A stretch of DNA of 64,000 nt from Gordonia alkanivorans NBRC 16433 (GTDB taxonomy: Bacteria; Actinomycetota; Actinomycetes; Mycobacteriales; Mycobacteriaceae), in contig NZ_BACI01000056.1 in assembly GCF_000225505.1 (NCBI RefSeq), positions 124,001 through 188,000 of the forward strand, written 5' to 3'. Under the pieces are notes generated by a model. That model had not been told where the DNA came from. It did not search any database and worked only from the letters and a program-made list of their open reading frames with translations. This document shows positions 9,690-17,335 of the stretch, piece after piece. The translations under genes were made by a program, and so were the position numbers. Each line of letters begins with the position of its first letter. The stretch's first letter is position 1.

Positions 9690-10448
9690 TCAGCGGTTGT
9701 CACGCTGAGCGCGCTTGGCGGCGCGTTCGGCCTGCTCCTCGGCGTCCATGCGGTTCGCCTCCTCGAGCGTCGGTGCCGACCCGCCGAGGCGTGCGGGAAC
9801 CCAGAACTCACCCTTGGGGTGCTCGCCGTAGGCGTCCTGCAGTTCGAGCAACTTCGCGCTCATGACCTCGTGCAGCTTCGCGGTGAGGGCGTCGGGATCG
9901 CCGGTGGGCTCGAGCGCTTCGCAGACCCCGATCGAGATCGGGTAGCCGGTGCGGCCGAGCTGCTTCGGATGTCCCTTGGTCCACACGCGCTGGGCACCCC
10001 AGATCACGGTCGGGATGATCGGCGCACCGGACTCGATCGCCATGCGTGCCGCACCCGACTTGAACGCCTTCAGCTCGAAGCTGCGGCTGATCGTCGCCTC
10101 CGGGTAGACGCCGACGAGCTCGCCGCGCTTGAGGTACTCGACCGCGGCCCGGTAGCTGTCCGCACCGGCGGTACGGTCGACGGGGATGTGCTTGAGCGAG
10201 CGCATGATCGGGCCGGAGATCTTGTTGTCGAAGACCTCTTTCTTCGCCATGAACCGCACCTTGCGACGTCCCTGCAGATGGGCGGGGATGCCGGCGTAGG
10301 TGAAGTCGAGGTAGCCGGTGTGGTTGATCGCGACGACGCCGGGGCCCTCGGCCGGTACATGCTCGACGCCCGACACCTTGAACTTGAGACCTTCGGCCAG
10401 CCACAGCAGGCGGGCGGCGGTGATCACGGTGTCGTAGACGGGTTCCAT
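9690..10448 (-). CDS. plsC: 1-acyl-sn-glycerol-3-phosphate acyltransferase
   Basis: A 252-residue membrane-associated acyltransferase that adds the second acyl chain to lysophosphatidate, or a related acceptor. Seen: catalytic INHTGYLD (NHxxxxD, residues 42-48), KVRFMAKKEVF (63-73), and VYPEATISRSFELKAFKSG (114-132), equivalent to the acceptor-phosphate motif. The C-terminal GEFWVPARLGGSAP motif is shared with the broken copy downstream. No long hydrophobic helix is obvious, so it is probably peripheral. The intact copy lies 17 bases upstream of the relic and is transcribed with it and the HAD gene. Exact acceptor is unproven; tandem copies in relatives suggest specialised lipids. Confidence 0.9.
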   Translation of the reverse strand: MEPVYDTVITAARLLWLAEGLKFKVSGVEHVPAEGPGVVAINHTGYLDFTYAGIPAHLQGRRKVRFMAKKEVFDNKISGPIMRSLKHIPVDRTAGADSYRAAVEYLKRGELVGVYPEATISRSFELKAFKSGAARMAIESGAPIIPTVIWGAQRVWTKGHPKQLGRTGYPISIGVCEALEPTGDPDALTAKLHEVMSAKLLELQDAYGEHPKGEFWVPARLGGSAPTLEEANRMDAEEQAERAAKRAQRDNR

Positions 10449-10483
10449 GCCGGAAAGCTTAACCAGTGATCGGACGCGGCAGG

Positions 10484-11098
10484 TCAGGCCTGGTCGGCAC
10501 CGATGCGGGTGACGGCGAACACGAGGTCGACGGCGGCGTCGGAGAGCTGTTCGGGCGTGAGGGCGAGTCGGCCGTCGATGTGGTCGAGGTAGAGCGCCAC
10601 GAGTGCCCCGGTGAGCGCCGAGGAGATCACCGCGACGCGTTCGGGGGCGAGTGAGTTCTCGTCGGTGACCATGGCCAGGACGGCCTGGACGAATCCGGGC
10701 ACGGTGGCGGCACGATGGGCGCGGAGGACGTCGTCGGCGAGCGGTTCGCGCAACAGGATGCGAGCCCGCCCCGGCTCGTCCTGGAAGAACTCGCGAAAGC
10801 CCTCGAGCAGCGCACGGACGTTTCCCCGCCGGTCGGCGGGCCGCTCGATGACGGCGATCCGAGCGAGGAGTTGTTCGGTGACGCGGTCGTACACCGCGGT
10901 GACCAGCTCCTCGGTCGAGGAGAAGCTCTCGTAGAAGTAGCGGGGGCTGAGGCCGGCCTCGCGCACGACGGCCCGCATCGTCACCGCAGCGGTACCGCCG
11001 GTGCCCAGCAGGGTCTCGGCGACGGCGAGCATCTGCTCGCGCCGGTCGGTGGACCGGTCCTCGAGCGTCTGCCCGCGCCACAGCTTGGGAGAACTCAT
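10484..11098 (-). CDS. TetR/AcrR family transcriptional regulator
   Basis: A 204-residue TetR regulator. Seen: an N-terminal helix-turn-helix (about residues 20-65, TMRAVVREAGLSPRYFYESFSS) and a C-terminal all-helical ligand domain. ATG 11098 was taken because the upstream extension (to 11242) reads like non-coding sequence and would run into the promoter of the divergent Rieske gene. It lies 35 bases upstream of the acyltransferase gene on the same strand, so it may be the first gene of that operon and may control lipid acylation genes or the divergent gene at 11226. Ligand unknown. Confidence 0.88.
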   Translation of the reverse strand: MSSPKLWRGQTLEDRSTDRREQMLAVAETLLGTGGTAAVTMRAVVREAGLSPRYFYESFSSTEELVTAVYDRVTEQLLARIAVIERPADRRGNVRALLEGFREFFQDEPGRARILLREPLADDVLRAHRAATVPGFVQAVLAMVTDENSLAPERVAVISSALTGALVALYLDHIDGRLALTPEQLSDAAVDLVFAVTRIGADQA

Positions 11099-11225
11099 GT
11101 GTTCATCGTCGCATCTGCGCGCGGCGGGACTCATGGCCCACGCGGGCGGTCCGCGCGGCTCGATACATTGGTGGACTGTAGTGCTTTGACGCGCAGCCCC
11201 GCGCACACCAGGAAAGGCCCCCTTC

Positions 11226-12827
11226 GTGCAGATCACCAGCATCGGTCACGCCGGTTTCCACATCCAGACCAACGCCGGATCGATCCTCTGCGACCCCTGG
11301 GTCAACCCCACCTACTTCGCCTCGTGGGTGCCGTTCCCGGACAATTCCGAGCTCGACTGGAAGACGCTCGGCGACTGCGACTACCTCTACGTCTCGCACC
11401 TCCACCGTGACCACTTCGACGAGAAGAACCTTCGCGAGAACGTCAACAAGGACGCGACGGTCCTGCTCCCCGACTACCCGGTGCCGGACCTGCGTGGTGA
11501 ACTCGAGAAGCTCGGCTTCACCAAGTTCGTCGAGACCACCGACTCGGTGAAGACGACGGTGACCAACGACAAGGGTTCGCTCGACGTCATGATCATCGCG
11601 CTGCGCGCCCCGGCCGACGGGCCGATCGGCGACAGCGGCCTGGTCGTCTCCGACGGCGAGACCGTCTGCTTCAACATGAACGACGCCCGCCCGATCGACC
11701 TCGACGTCATCGATGACGCGTTCGGCCACGTCGACGTGCACCTGCTGCAGTACTCAGGCGCCATCTGGTACCCGATGGTCTACGACATCCCGCGGAAGTC
11801 GAAGGCCAACTTCGCATCTCAGAAGCGTCAGCGCGGAATGGACCGCGCGCGATCGTACATCGAGCAGGTCGGTGCGACCTGGGTCGTGCCGTCGGCCGGT
11901 CCGCCGATGTTCCTCGACGAAGATCTTTTCCACCTCAACGACTTCGGTTCCGCCGACACCGCGGACGACACCTCGATCTTCCCCGATCAGGAGACCTTCC
12001 TGGAGCAGATGCGCATCCACGGCACCGACGACGGCGAGAAGCATCGCGGCCTGATGATGGTCTCCGGATCGGTCGCCGACTTCACCGGTTCGACGCTGAA
12101 CGAGGTCAGCCACCCGTACGCGCCGGGCGACGTGTTCGGCGAGAACAAGCGCGCCTACCTCGAGCGGATGAAGGAGAAGTTCGCACCGGTGATCGCCGCG
12201 GACAAGGCCACCTGGGCGCCCGCCGAGGGGGAACCGCTGATCGGCGCCCTCCGCGAACTCTTCGAGCCGATCATGGCCCAGTCGGATCTGATCTGCGACG
12301 GCATCGGTTACCCCGTCGGCCTGGTGATGACCCCGGGCGGCGGTCCGGCGAACGACGCCACCGAGACCGTCGTACTCGACTTCCCCAACCGCATCGTGCG
12401 TGAGCCGAAGGAGGGAGAAGGCAAGTACCGCTACGGTTTCCGAATCGCCACCGAACTCGTGCGCACGGTTCTCCGGGACAACGAGCCGGACTGGGTGAAC
12501 ACCATCTTCCTGTCCACGCGTTTCACCACGTGGCGCATCGGCGGATACAACGAGTTCCTGTACACCTTCTTCAAGTGCCTGACCGACGAGCGCATCGCCT
12601 ACGCCGACGGCTGGTTCGCCGAGGCACACGACGATTCTGCGTCGATCACCAAGGACGGCTGGGAGATCCAGCGCCGCTGCCCGCACCTGAAGGCCGATCT
12701 CGGCAAGTTCGGTGTCATCGAGGGCGAGAAGCTGACCTGCAATCTCCACGGCTGGCAGTGGGACCTGGCGTCGGGCCGCTGCCTGACGTCGAAGGGCCAC
12801 GAGCTGCGCGCGAGCAAGCTCGACTGA
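11226..12827 (+). CDS. metallo-beta-lactamase-fold protein with C-terminal Rieske domain
   Basis: A 533-residue cytosolic protein with two modules. N-terminal UlaG-like MBL fold: IGHAGFHIQT at the start and SHLHRDHFD (residues 57-65) with the metal-binding HxHxDH. C-terminal Rieske [2Fe-2S] domain: CPH (485-487) and CNLH (505-508), giving the Cys2His2 ligand set, followed by GWQWD. It is the counterpart of M. tuberculosis Rv3818, whose function is unassigned. The same pair of modules, in the opposite order, occurs in CMP-N-acetylneuraminate hydroxylase, so an Fe-dependent oxygenase role is worth considering but is inference. Start GTG 11226 gives the conserved VQITSIGHAGF N-terminus. It is divergent from the TetR gene. 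Confidence 0.92.
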   Translation: MQITSIGHAGFHIQTNAGSILCDPWVNPTYFASWVPFPDNSELDWKTLGDCDYLYVSHLHRDHFDEKNLRENVNKDATVLLPDYPVPDLRGELEKLGFTKFVETTDSVKTTVTNDKGSLDVMIIALRAPADGPIGDSGLVVSDGETVCFNMNDARPIDLDVIDDAFGHVDVHLLQYSGAIWYPMVYDIPRKSKANFASQKRQRGMDRARSYIEQVGATWVVPSAGPPMFLDEDLFHLNDFGSADTADDTSIFPDQETFLEQMRIHGTDDGEKHRGLMMVSGSVADFTGSTLNEVSHPYAPGDVFGENKRAYLERMKEKFAPVIAADKATWAPAEGEPLIGALRELFEPIMAQSDLICDGIGYPVGLVMTPGGGPANDATETVVLDFPNRIVREPKEGEGKYRYGFRIATELVRTVLRDNEPDWVNTIFLSTRFTTWRIGGYNEFLYTFFKCLTDERIAYADGWFAEAHDDSASITKDGWEIQRRCPHLKADLGKFGVIEGEKLTCNLHGWQWDLASGRCLTSKGHELRASKLD

Positions 12828-12905
12828 CGCGATGACGGCGTCCGAACGGACCTACGCCGGAAGGCCGGTCGGCGACCAGGAACTCGGGCGGTTTCAGCCC
12901 TGAAA

Positions 12906-12924
12906 TGGGGGGTATTCCACCCCA
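12906..12924. promoter_or_regulatory. G/C-rich inverted repeat before copper-protein gene
   Basis: TGGGGGGTATTCCACCCCA lies directly before the ATG at 12926 with arms TGGGG and CCCCA. The GGGGGTAT half resembles half-sites I remember for the copper repressor CsoR. Its place between the Rieske gene and a copper-binding protein fits copper control, but the two halves are not in the usual CsoR order, so this is a weak call. Confidence 0.3.
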
Positions 12925-12925
12925 C

Positions 12926-13330
12926 ATGACAACTGTGACCGAGATACTCGAGGCACATCCGGTCCGCGACGACATCGACGACGCCGTGCTCGCGGCCTGT
13001 ATCCAGGCGTGCGCCGAATGTACGCAGGCCTGCACCTCGTGCGCGGACGCATGCCTCGGCGAGAGCGGCGTCGAGCACCTCGTCGAGTGCATCCGCGCCG
13101 ACCTCGACTGCGCCGACCTGTGTTCCATCACCGAGCGAGTGCTGCTCCGGCGCACCGAGGCCGGCATCGCGGTTGTGCGGAAGACCCTGGAAGCGTGTGC
13201 CGTCGCATGTGCAACCTGCGCTGACGAGTGCGCGAAGCACGCCGACCTTCATCAGCATTGCCGGATCTGTGCCGACGTCTGCCGACAGTGCGAGGAGGCT
13301 TGCCGCGCCCTGCTGCTCGTGCTCGGCTGA
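12926..13330 (+). CDS. four-helix-bundle copper-binding protein (Csp/DUF326)
   Basis: A 134-residue protein with 18 cysteines arranged as CxxC and CxxxC along predicted helices (CIQACAECTQACTSCADAC, CADLC, CAVACATCADEC, CRICADVCRQCEEAC). This is the pattern of copper storage proteins, in which Cys line the core of a four-helix bundle and hold many Cu(I) ions. No signal peptide is seen, so it is the cytosolic (Csp3-like) type. ATG 12926 was preferred to the in-frame ATG at 12905 because the latter falls within the G-rich element and would add only MGGIPPH. Gene-specific copper regulation is suggested by the inverted repeat just upstream. Confidence 0.9.
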   Translation: MTTVTEILEAHPVRDDIDDAVLAACIQACAECTQACTSCADACLGESGVEHLVECIRADLDCADLCSITERVLLRRTEAGIAVVRKTLEACAVACATCADECAKHADLHQHCRICADVCRQCEEACRALLLVLG

Positions 13331-13498
13331 TCTCGGCGTAAACGCGCAGTAGTCGTTCGTTATGCACGTGTTGTCGGCCGGGCACGATCCGACGTCGATG
13401 ATTGCCGTCGAACTCCGGTGGGTAGGCGGGTGGATACCGTCGCAAGAGGCGCCTCGACCGAGGCGCGATGTCGAACCCGACAGTGAGGAGAGAAGATC

Positions 13499-13711
13499 AT
13501 GGCTCAGTACCGCGTCGTGGATTCCGACGAAAAGGTCATCGAGGAGAAGGATTTCGACGACGCCACCAGTGCTTACGACTGGTTCAAGACCGTCGCCGCG
13601 CCCGACGACAGCCTCGGGACCGTCATGCAGGTCCACGACAACGGCGAATGGAAGAACTTCGAGGTGTCCGACGGCGGCACCAACAAGCACCCCTCAGCCG
13701 ACGCAGACTGA
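13499..13711 (+). CDS. small acidic hypothetical protein
   Basis: A 70-residue soluble acidic protein (MAQYRVVDSDEKVIEEKDFDD...) with no family I recognise. Start ATG 13499 has a strong GAGGAGAG ribosome site eight to fourteen bases upstream. A perfect hairpin GCGCCTC-GACC-GAGGCGC (13449-13466) lies between the preceding gene and this ribosome site. The composition and the good translation signals argue that it is real; codon use is like its neighbours. It runs convergent to the lipase gene 26 bases away. Confidence 0.75.
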   Translation: MAQYRVVDSDEKVIEEKDFDDATSAYDWFKTVAAPDDSLGTVMQVHDNGEWKNFEVSDGGTNKHPSADAD

Positions 13712-13736
13712 CGTCCGAGGCCGGCGGGCGGTTGCT

Positions 13737-14984
13737 TCAGCAGCCTCCCGTCGGTCGTCCGGCGAACCGATTGTCCAGAAATGCAAGAGCCTCGACGCTC
13801 CAGGGGATGAACGCCGCCGTATGTGACTGGCCGCGGTACTCGGTGAACGTCGTGGGCACTCCGCGACGACAAAAACTCCCGGCCAGGCGCGCGACGTCAC
13901 CGGCGATCATCACGCCGTCGCCGACGCCGTCGGAGTTCCCGACTCCCAACATCATCGGCGCCCGCGGGGTACCGAGCGTCCCCATGATGTTGGCCGAAAG
14001 TGCCCGGCGTGCACCGGGAACGTCGAGGATGCCACCGACCCCGGGCTTCAGGAGCTGACGGTCGGTGAGCCCCGGGTATGCGTCGGCGAATTGTTCTATG
14101 CACTGCCCGGCCACCTGACGCAGGATGCGCGTGCCCTTCGGGGACAGGTAGTCGGCCAGGTTCAGGCCGTAGGTCTCGTCGTAGACCGCCATCAGCGCCG
14201 GGATGACTCCGGTCCAGTCCTTCTTGCCGTTGACGTAGCCCAGGTTGTGGATGGGATCGACGACCACTCCGCCGGCGGCTGCCCCGACGATGTTCAGCTC
14301 CGGCGCGTACTTCGGCGCCAGTTCCGCACCGAAGCCCGTCGGCACCGATCCGCCGGAGTAGCCGAACAGTCCGATCGGAGTGCGTGCCGGAGCACGAAGC
14401 TGACGCAGGCTCGCCCGGAGACCGTCGAGTGCGGCGTAGCCGGATTCCCGCGCAATCGTCCAGCGCAGGCCACGCCCTTCGTAGTCGGGCACCGACACCG
14501 TGTACCCGGCGGCCATCAGGCCGGTGACCAGGCTGATGTCGATCGGCCGCTCGGACATGTTGCCGCCGCGCAGCGTGTACGACGGGTCGCACTGAGAGCC
14601 CAGCGCGTCGTAGAACGAGTGGTAGGACACCAGACGACGCGGTGCCCCCGGTCCCACACCCGGCGGTGAGATCACGGTGGTGACCGTCGACGTCGGGTTG
14701 CCGAAGTTGTTGGTGCTGCGGTAGAGGATCTGTGTCGCAGATATCGGCACATTCGTTGCGCGCCAACCGAGTTGAACCTGTCGTGTCCGCAGTACCGCAC
14801 CCGGCACCCGGTTCTCGTAGCCGCGGGGCGGGACATAGAAGGGGTCCTGCGACGGCAGCTGGCTCGGCGCCGCGACCGGGTTCGGCAGCGGCGCGGCGGT
14901 GACCGGTTGGGCCACCAGGCACAGGGAGACCCCCATGCCGATCACGGAGGTCAGCGTCACCAGGAACCGCAATGTCAGGCGCAT
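13737..14984 (-). CDS. secretory lipase (LIP family)
   Basis: A 415-residue exported alpha/beta hydrolase of the secretory lipase family known from Candida and actinobacteria. Seen: an N-terminal signal peptide (hydrophobic about residues 7-30, cut after an ALA-like QPVTAAP site), the nucleophile elbow GYSGG, and a C-terminal catalytic histidine in GQSHTAAF followed by the end of the barrel. Length fits the family. It should hydrolyse acylglycerols or other esters outside the membrane. It is transcribed alone; 62 bases of non-coding DNA separate its start from the next gene on the same strand. Confidence 0.92.
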   Translation of the reverse strand: MRLTLRFLVTLTSVIGMGVSLCLVAQPVTAAPLPNPVAAPSQLPSQDPFYVPPRGYENRVPGAVLRTRQVQLGWRATNVPISATQILYRSTNNFGNPTSTVTTVISPPGVGPGAPRRLVSYHSFYDALGSQCDPSYTLRGGNMSERPIDISLVTGLMAAGYTVSVPDYEGRGLRWTIARESGYAALDGLRASLRQLRAPARTPIGLFGYSGGSVPTGFGAELAPKYAPELNIVGAAAGGVVVDPIHNLGYVNGKKDWTGVIPALMAVYDETYGLNLADYLSPKGTRILRQVAGQCIEQFADAYPGLTDRQLLKPGVGGILDVPGARRALSANIMGTLGTPRAPMMLGVGNSDGVGDGVMIAGDVARLAGSFCRRGVPTTFTEYRGQSHTAAFIPWSVEALAFLDNRFAGRPTGGC

Positions 14985-15046
14985 GAGCAGTAATGATGCC
15001 GGTGTTGTCGGATTTTGGACGGGTTACACGGTATAGACGGCACAGT

Positions 15047-15925
15047 TCAGCCGACCGGCGTGCTCTCCCCCGCGCGTTCGACCTCTTCGATGACCGGCGA
15101 CATCGCGACGACCACCGCGCCGATGACGGCGGCGATGAACGCGATCACCGCGACCGGTCCCCAGCCTTCCCGGACGGTGTCGCCGAGGACCACGATCCCG
15201 ATAACGCCGGGCACCACGGTCTCGCCGACCACCAGCGACGCCGACGCCGCACTCACCGCGCCCTTCTGCAGGGCCACCGTGAACATGTAGAACCCACCCG
15301 GTCCGGCCAGGATGATCGCGTACAGGGCGGGGTCGGTGAAGAGTTCACCGAGATCGAAGGGGTCCAGGCCGTCGAGGATTCGGACCGCCACGGCGAGAAC
15401 GCCGAACAGCACACCGCCGGACAAACCTGCCAGCACCGCGACCCGACTCTGCATCCGCGGCAGGATCGCTGCTCCGAGACCGAGGATGACCACCGCCGCG
15501 ATGAGAACGGCCCAGTGCAGCCACCACTCGTGTTTGCGTCCCTCGTCGCCCGCGGCGAACCCGAGCAGCACCAACGCCACCACGACGACGCCGATCGCGA
15601 TCCAATCACGCTGGGACAGCTTTGCTTTCAGCACGATGGTCGCCAGCACCACCGTCACGACCAGATTGGCGCTGACGATGGGCTGCGCGAGGAACAGCGG
15701 GATCATCCGCGCCGCCACGAGGTTGCCGAGAAACCCGATGCCGTCCAACGCCATTCCCGCGATGAACGCCACCGTCAGCATGGCCGCGATGGTCGACCGC
15801 AACGACGGCGCCTCACCGGGCCCGGCACCCGTGTCGGCGACGCTCTGCGCGCCTCGTGCCTGCAGCACCGAGGCCGTACCGTAGGCGAGCGCCGCGAAGA
15901 CGGCCGCGAGGATTCCGATCAGCAT
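15047..15925 (-). CDS. DMT-like integral membrane protein, copy 1
   Basis: A 292-residue protein with about ten hydrophobic segments starting at the first residues (MLIGILAAVFAALAYG), the pattern of drug/metabolite transporter (EamA-like) permeases. It is strongly similar to the protein at 21361-22299: both carry ILDGLDP, LFTDPALYA, GGFY(M/L)FTVALQ and GWGP(V/A)A at matching places. ATG 15925 was chosen because the upstream reading is hydrophilic, Arg-rich and overlaps the next gene. Substrate unknown. The two paralogues flank the decayed 16-21 kb segment. Confidence 0.85.
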   Translation of the reverse strand: MLIGILAAVFAALAYGTASVLQARGAQSVADTGAGPGEAPSLRSTIAAMLTVAFIAGMALDGIGFLGNLVAARMIPLFLAQPIVSANLVVTVVLATIVLKAKLSQRDWIAIGVVVVALVLLGFAAGDEGRKHEWWLHWAVLIAAVVILGLGAAILPRMQSRVAVLAGLSGGVLFGVLAVAVRILDGLDPFDLGELFTDPALYAIILAGPGGFYMFTVALQKGAVSAASASLVVGETVVPGVIGIVVLGDTVREGWGPVAVIAFIAAVIGAVVVAMSPVIEEVERAGESTPVG

Positions 15926-15959
15926 CGGATCAGTATCCCCGCTTCGGCCCGAAAATCGG

Positions 15960-16361
15960 TCAGAGACCGGGACCTTCGGCACGCAAGTTGTCCACCTCGT
16001 CCATTGCGGCACGCAATTTGCCCAGCCACTCCTCGGTGTGCGCGCCGACCAGCTTGACCGACCAGGCCAACGCGTCGGCCCTCGACCGGGCGACCCCGGC
16101 ATCGACGAGGGTGTCGAGAACGCGCCGTTCCGGCTGCCGGAGCCGCGTCATGACCGGTACCGCAAGGTGGGTGAAGAGGATTCGCTCGTCGCCGACGGCG
16201 ACACCCCATGACACCTTTCGGGCGTAGCGGGCCTGCGCCTCGTCGGCGATCGACATCCGTTCCGCGCGGGTGTCCTCGCGGAACCTCGACGCCCGCCCCT
16301 GCGCTGCGGCCCGTGCGTCGGCGTCGTCGCTGGTCTCGGGCGGCTCCAGGGTTCCGATCAC
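15960..16361 (-). CDS. hypothetical protein with displaced or missing start
   Basis: From the first in-frame start codon (GTG 16361) this gives 133 residues of a soluble charged protein (RASRFREDTRAERMSIADEAQARYARKVSWGVAVGDERILFTHLAVPV...) that I cannot assign to a named family. The same frame upstream, to at least 16478, still reads like protein (WQQAELPDAGDAAAWFAGRLP, WFTGPVEVTVDRDEITV) without any ATG, GTG or TTG. The real gene therefore starts earlier and its 5' end seems lost or shifted by a small indel next to the aldo/keto reductase stop at 16508. A run of GTG codons in another frame at 16482-16496 would serve if one base were added. Type as a functional gene is uncertain. Confidence 0.6.
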   Translation of the reverse strand: MIGTLEPPETSDDADARAAAQGRASRFREDTRAERMSIADEAQARYARKVSWGVAVGDERILFTHLAVPVMTRLRQPERRVLDTLVDAGVARSRADALAWSVKLVGAHTEEWLGKLRAAMDEVDNLRAEGPGL

Positions 16362-16507
16362 CGTGATCTCGTCGCGGTCGACGGTGACCTCTACGGGTCC
16401 GGTGAACCAGGCGTCGGGCAGTCGGCCGGCGAACCACGCGGCGGCATCCCCGGCGTCGGGCAGTTCGGCTTGCTGCCAACCACCACGACGACCACGCGCT
16501 ACCGCTG

Positions 16508-17152
16508 TCAGCGTCCGATGGTGTCGAGTTCGGCCAGGTCATCGGCGGTCAGCGCGAGGCCGGCGCCCGCGATGTTCTCGCGGAGGTGTGCCGCCGACGA
16601 CGTCCCGGGGATGAGCAGGATGTTCGGTGAACGCTGAAGCAGCCAGGCCAGTGCGACGGACATGGGTGTGGCGCCCAGGCGGCCGGCGACCCGGGACAGC
16701 GCTTCGGACTGCAGCGGCGAGAAGCCGCCGAGCGGAAAGAACGGCACGTACGCGATGCCGTCGGCGGCGAGTTCGTCGATAAGGGCGTCGTCGGCGCGAT
16801 GGGCGAGGTTGTACATGTTCTGGACGCAGACGATCGGGGCGACGGAACGTGCCTCGGCGTCCCGGGTGGCGCCGACCTTCGTCGCGATGAACAGCGACTC
16901 GGGATATGGGTGGAGCGTCTCGCGGATCAGTTCGTTGGTGACGCGAGGTCCATAGGCGTCGCTGGTGTCGATGTGGGTGATGCCCAGTTCGATGACGTCG
17001 CGGAGCACGGCCCGGGCCGCGACGGGGTCGGCGGGCGGACCCATCACCCAAGGACCGTCGAGTTGCATTGCGCCGTAACCGAATCTGGTGACTGTTGTGT
17101 CACCCAGGGCCCAGGTGCCGCCGGGAAGAGGGAGGGATGAGTTCACGATCAT
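16508..17152 (-). CDS. aldo/keto reductase lacking its central segment
   Basis: A 214-residue AKR-family ORF, well short of the usual 280-290. Seen: the N-terminal strands with FGYGAMQL, DTSDAYGP (catalytic Asp and Tyr) and FIATK (catalytic Lys). The reading then jumps straight from ATRDAEA to VAPIVCVQNMYNLAHR, and ends with the normal NADPH-binding C-terminus PGTSSAAHLRENIAG. About 70 residues covering barrel strands 4-5 and the catalytic His region are absent, in frame. Such a barrel is unlikely to fold or bind substrate normally, so this is probably a pseudogene despite the open frame. Start ATG 17152 is followed by an intact N-terminus. Confidence 0.75.
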   Translation of the reverse strand: MIVNSSLPLPGGTWALGDTTVTRFGYGAMQLDGPWVMGPPADPVAARAVLRDVIELGITHIDTSDAYGPRVTNELIRETLHPYPESLFIATKVGATRDAEARSVAPIVCVQNMYNLAHRADDALIDELAADGIAYVPFFPLGGFSPLQSEALSRVAGRLGATPMSVALAWLLQRSPNILLIPGTSSAAHLRENIAGAGLALTADDLAELDTIGR

Positions 17153-17335
17153 GTCTTTCGTTCGGAGTGGTGGCTCAGTTCTTGAAGAAGCTGAGGGGCC
17201 AGCCGTGGTGGAACAACGGTCGTGCCGGTGAGGGCGTTGGTCGACGACCGCTCAAGCGTCGCTCGCGGCGACGGCTCGTAGCCTCCGTCAAGTGACTGCA
17301 TTCCGATTCCTGCACCGACTCAGGCCGGTGGGACT
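17153..17335. other. non-coding gap before DUF222-HNH gene 3' end
   Basis: About 180 bases between the aldo/keto reductase start and the stop of the HNH gene. A short Arg-rich open frame runs through it on the + strand but has no family resemblance or ribosome site. No convincing hairpin or repeat was seen. Confidence 0.3.

Noticed and set aside
17095-17295. Small Arg-rich open frame on + strand
   Set aside because: No ribosome site, no homology, overlaps the reductase start on the opposite strand.
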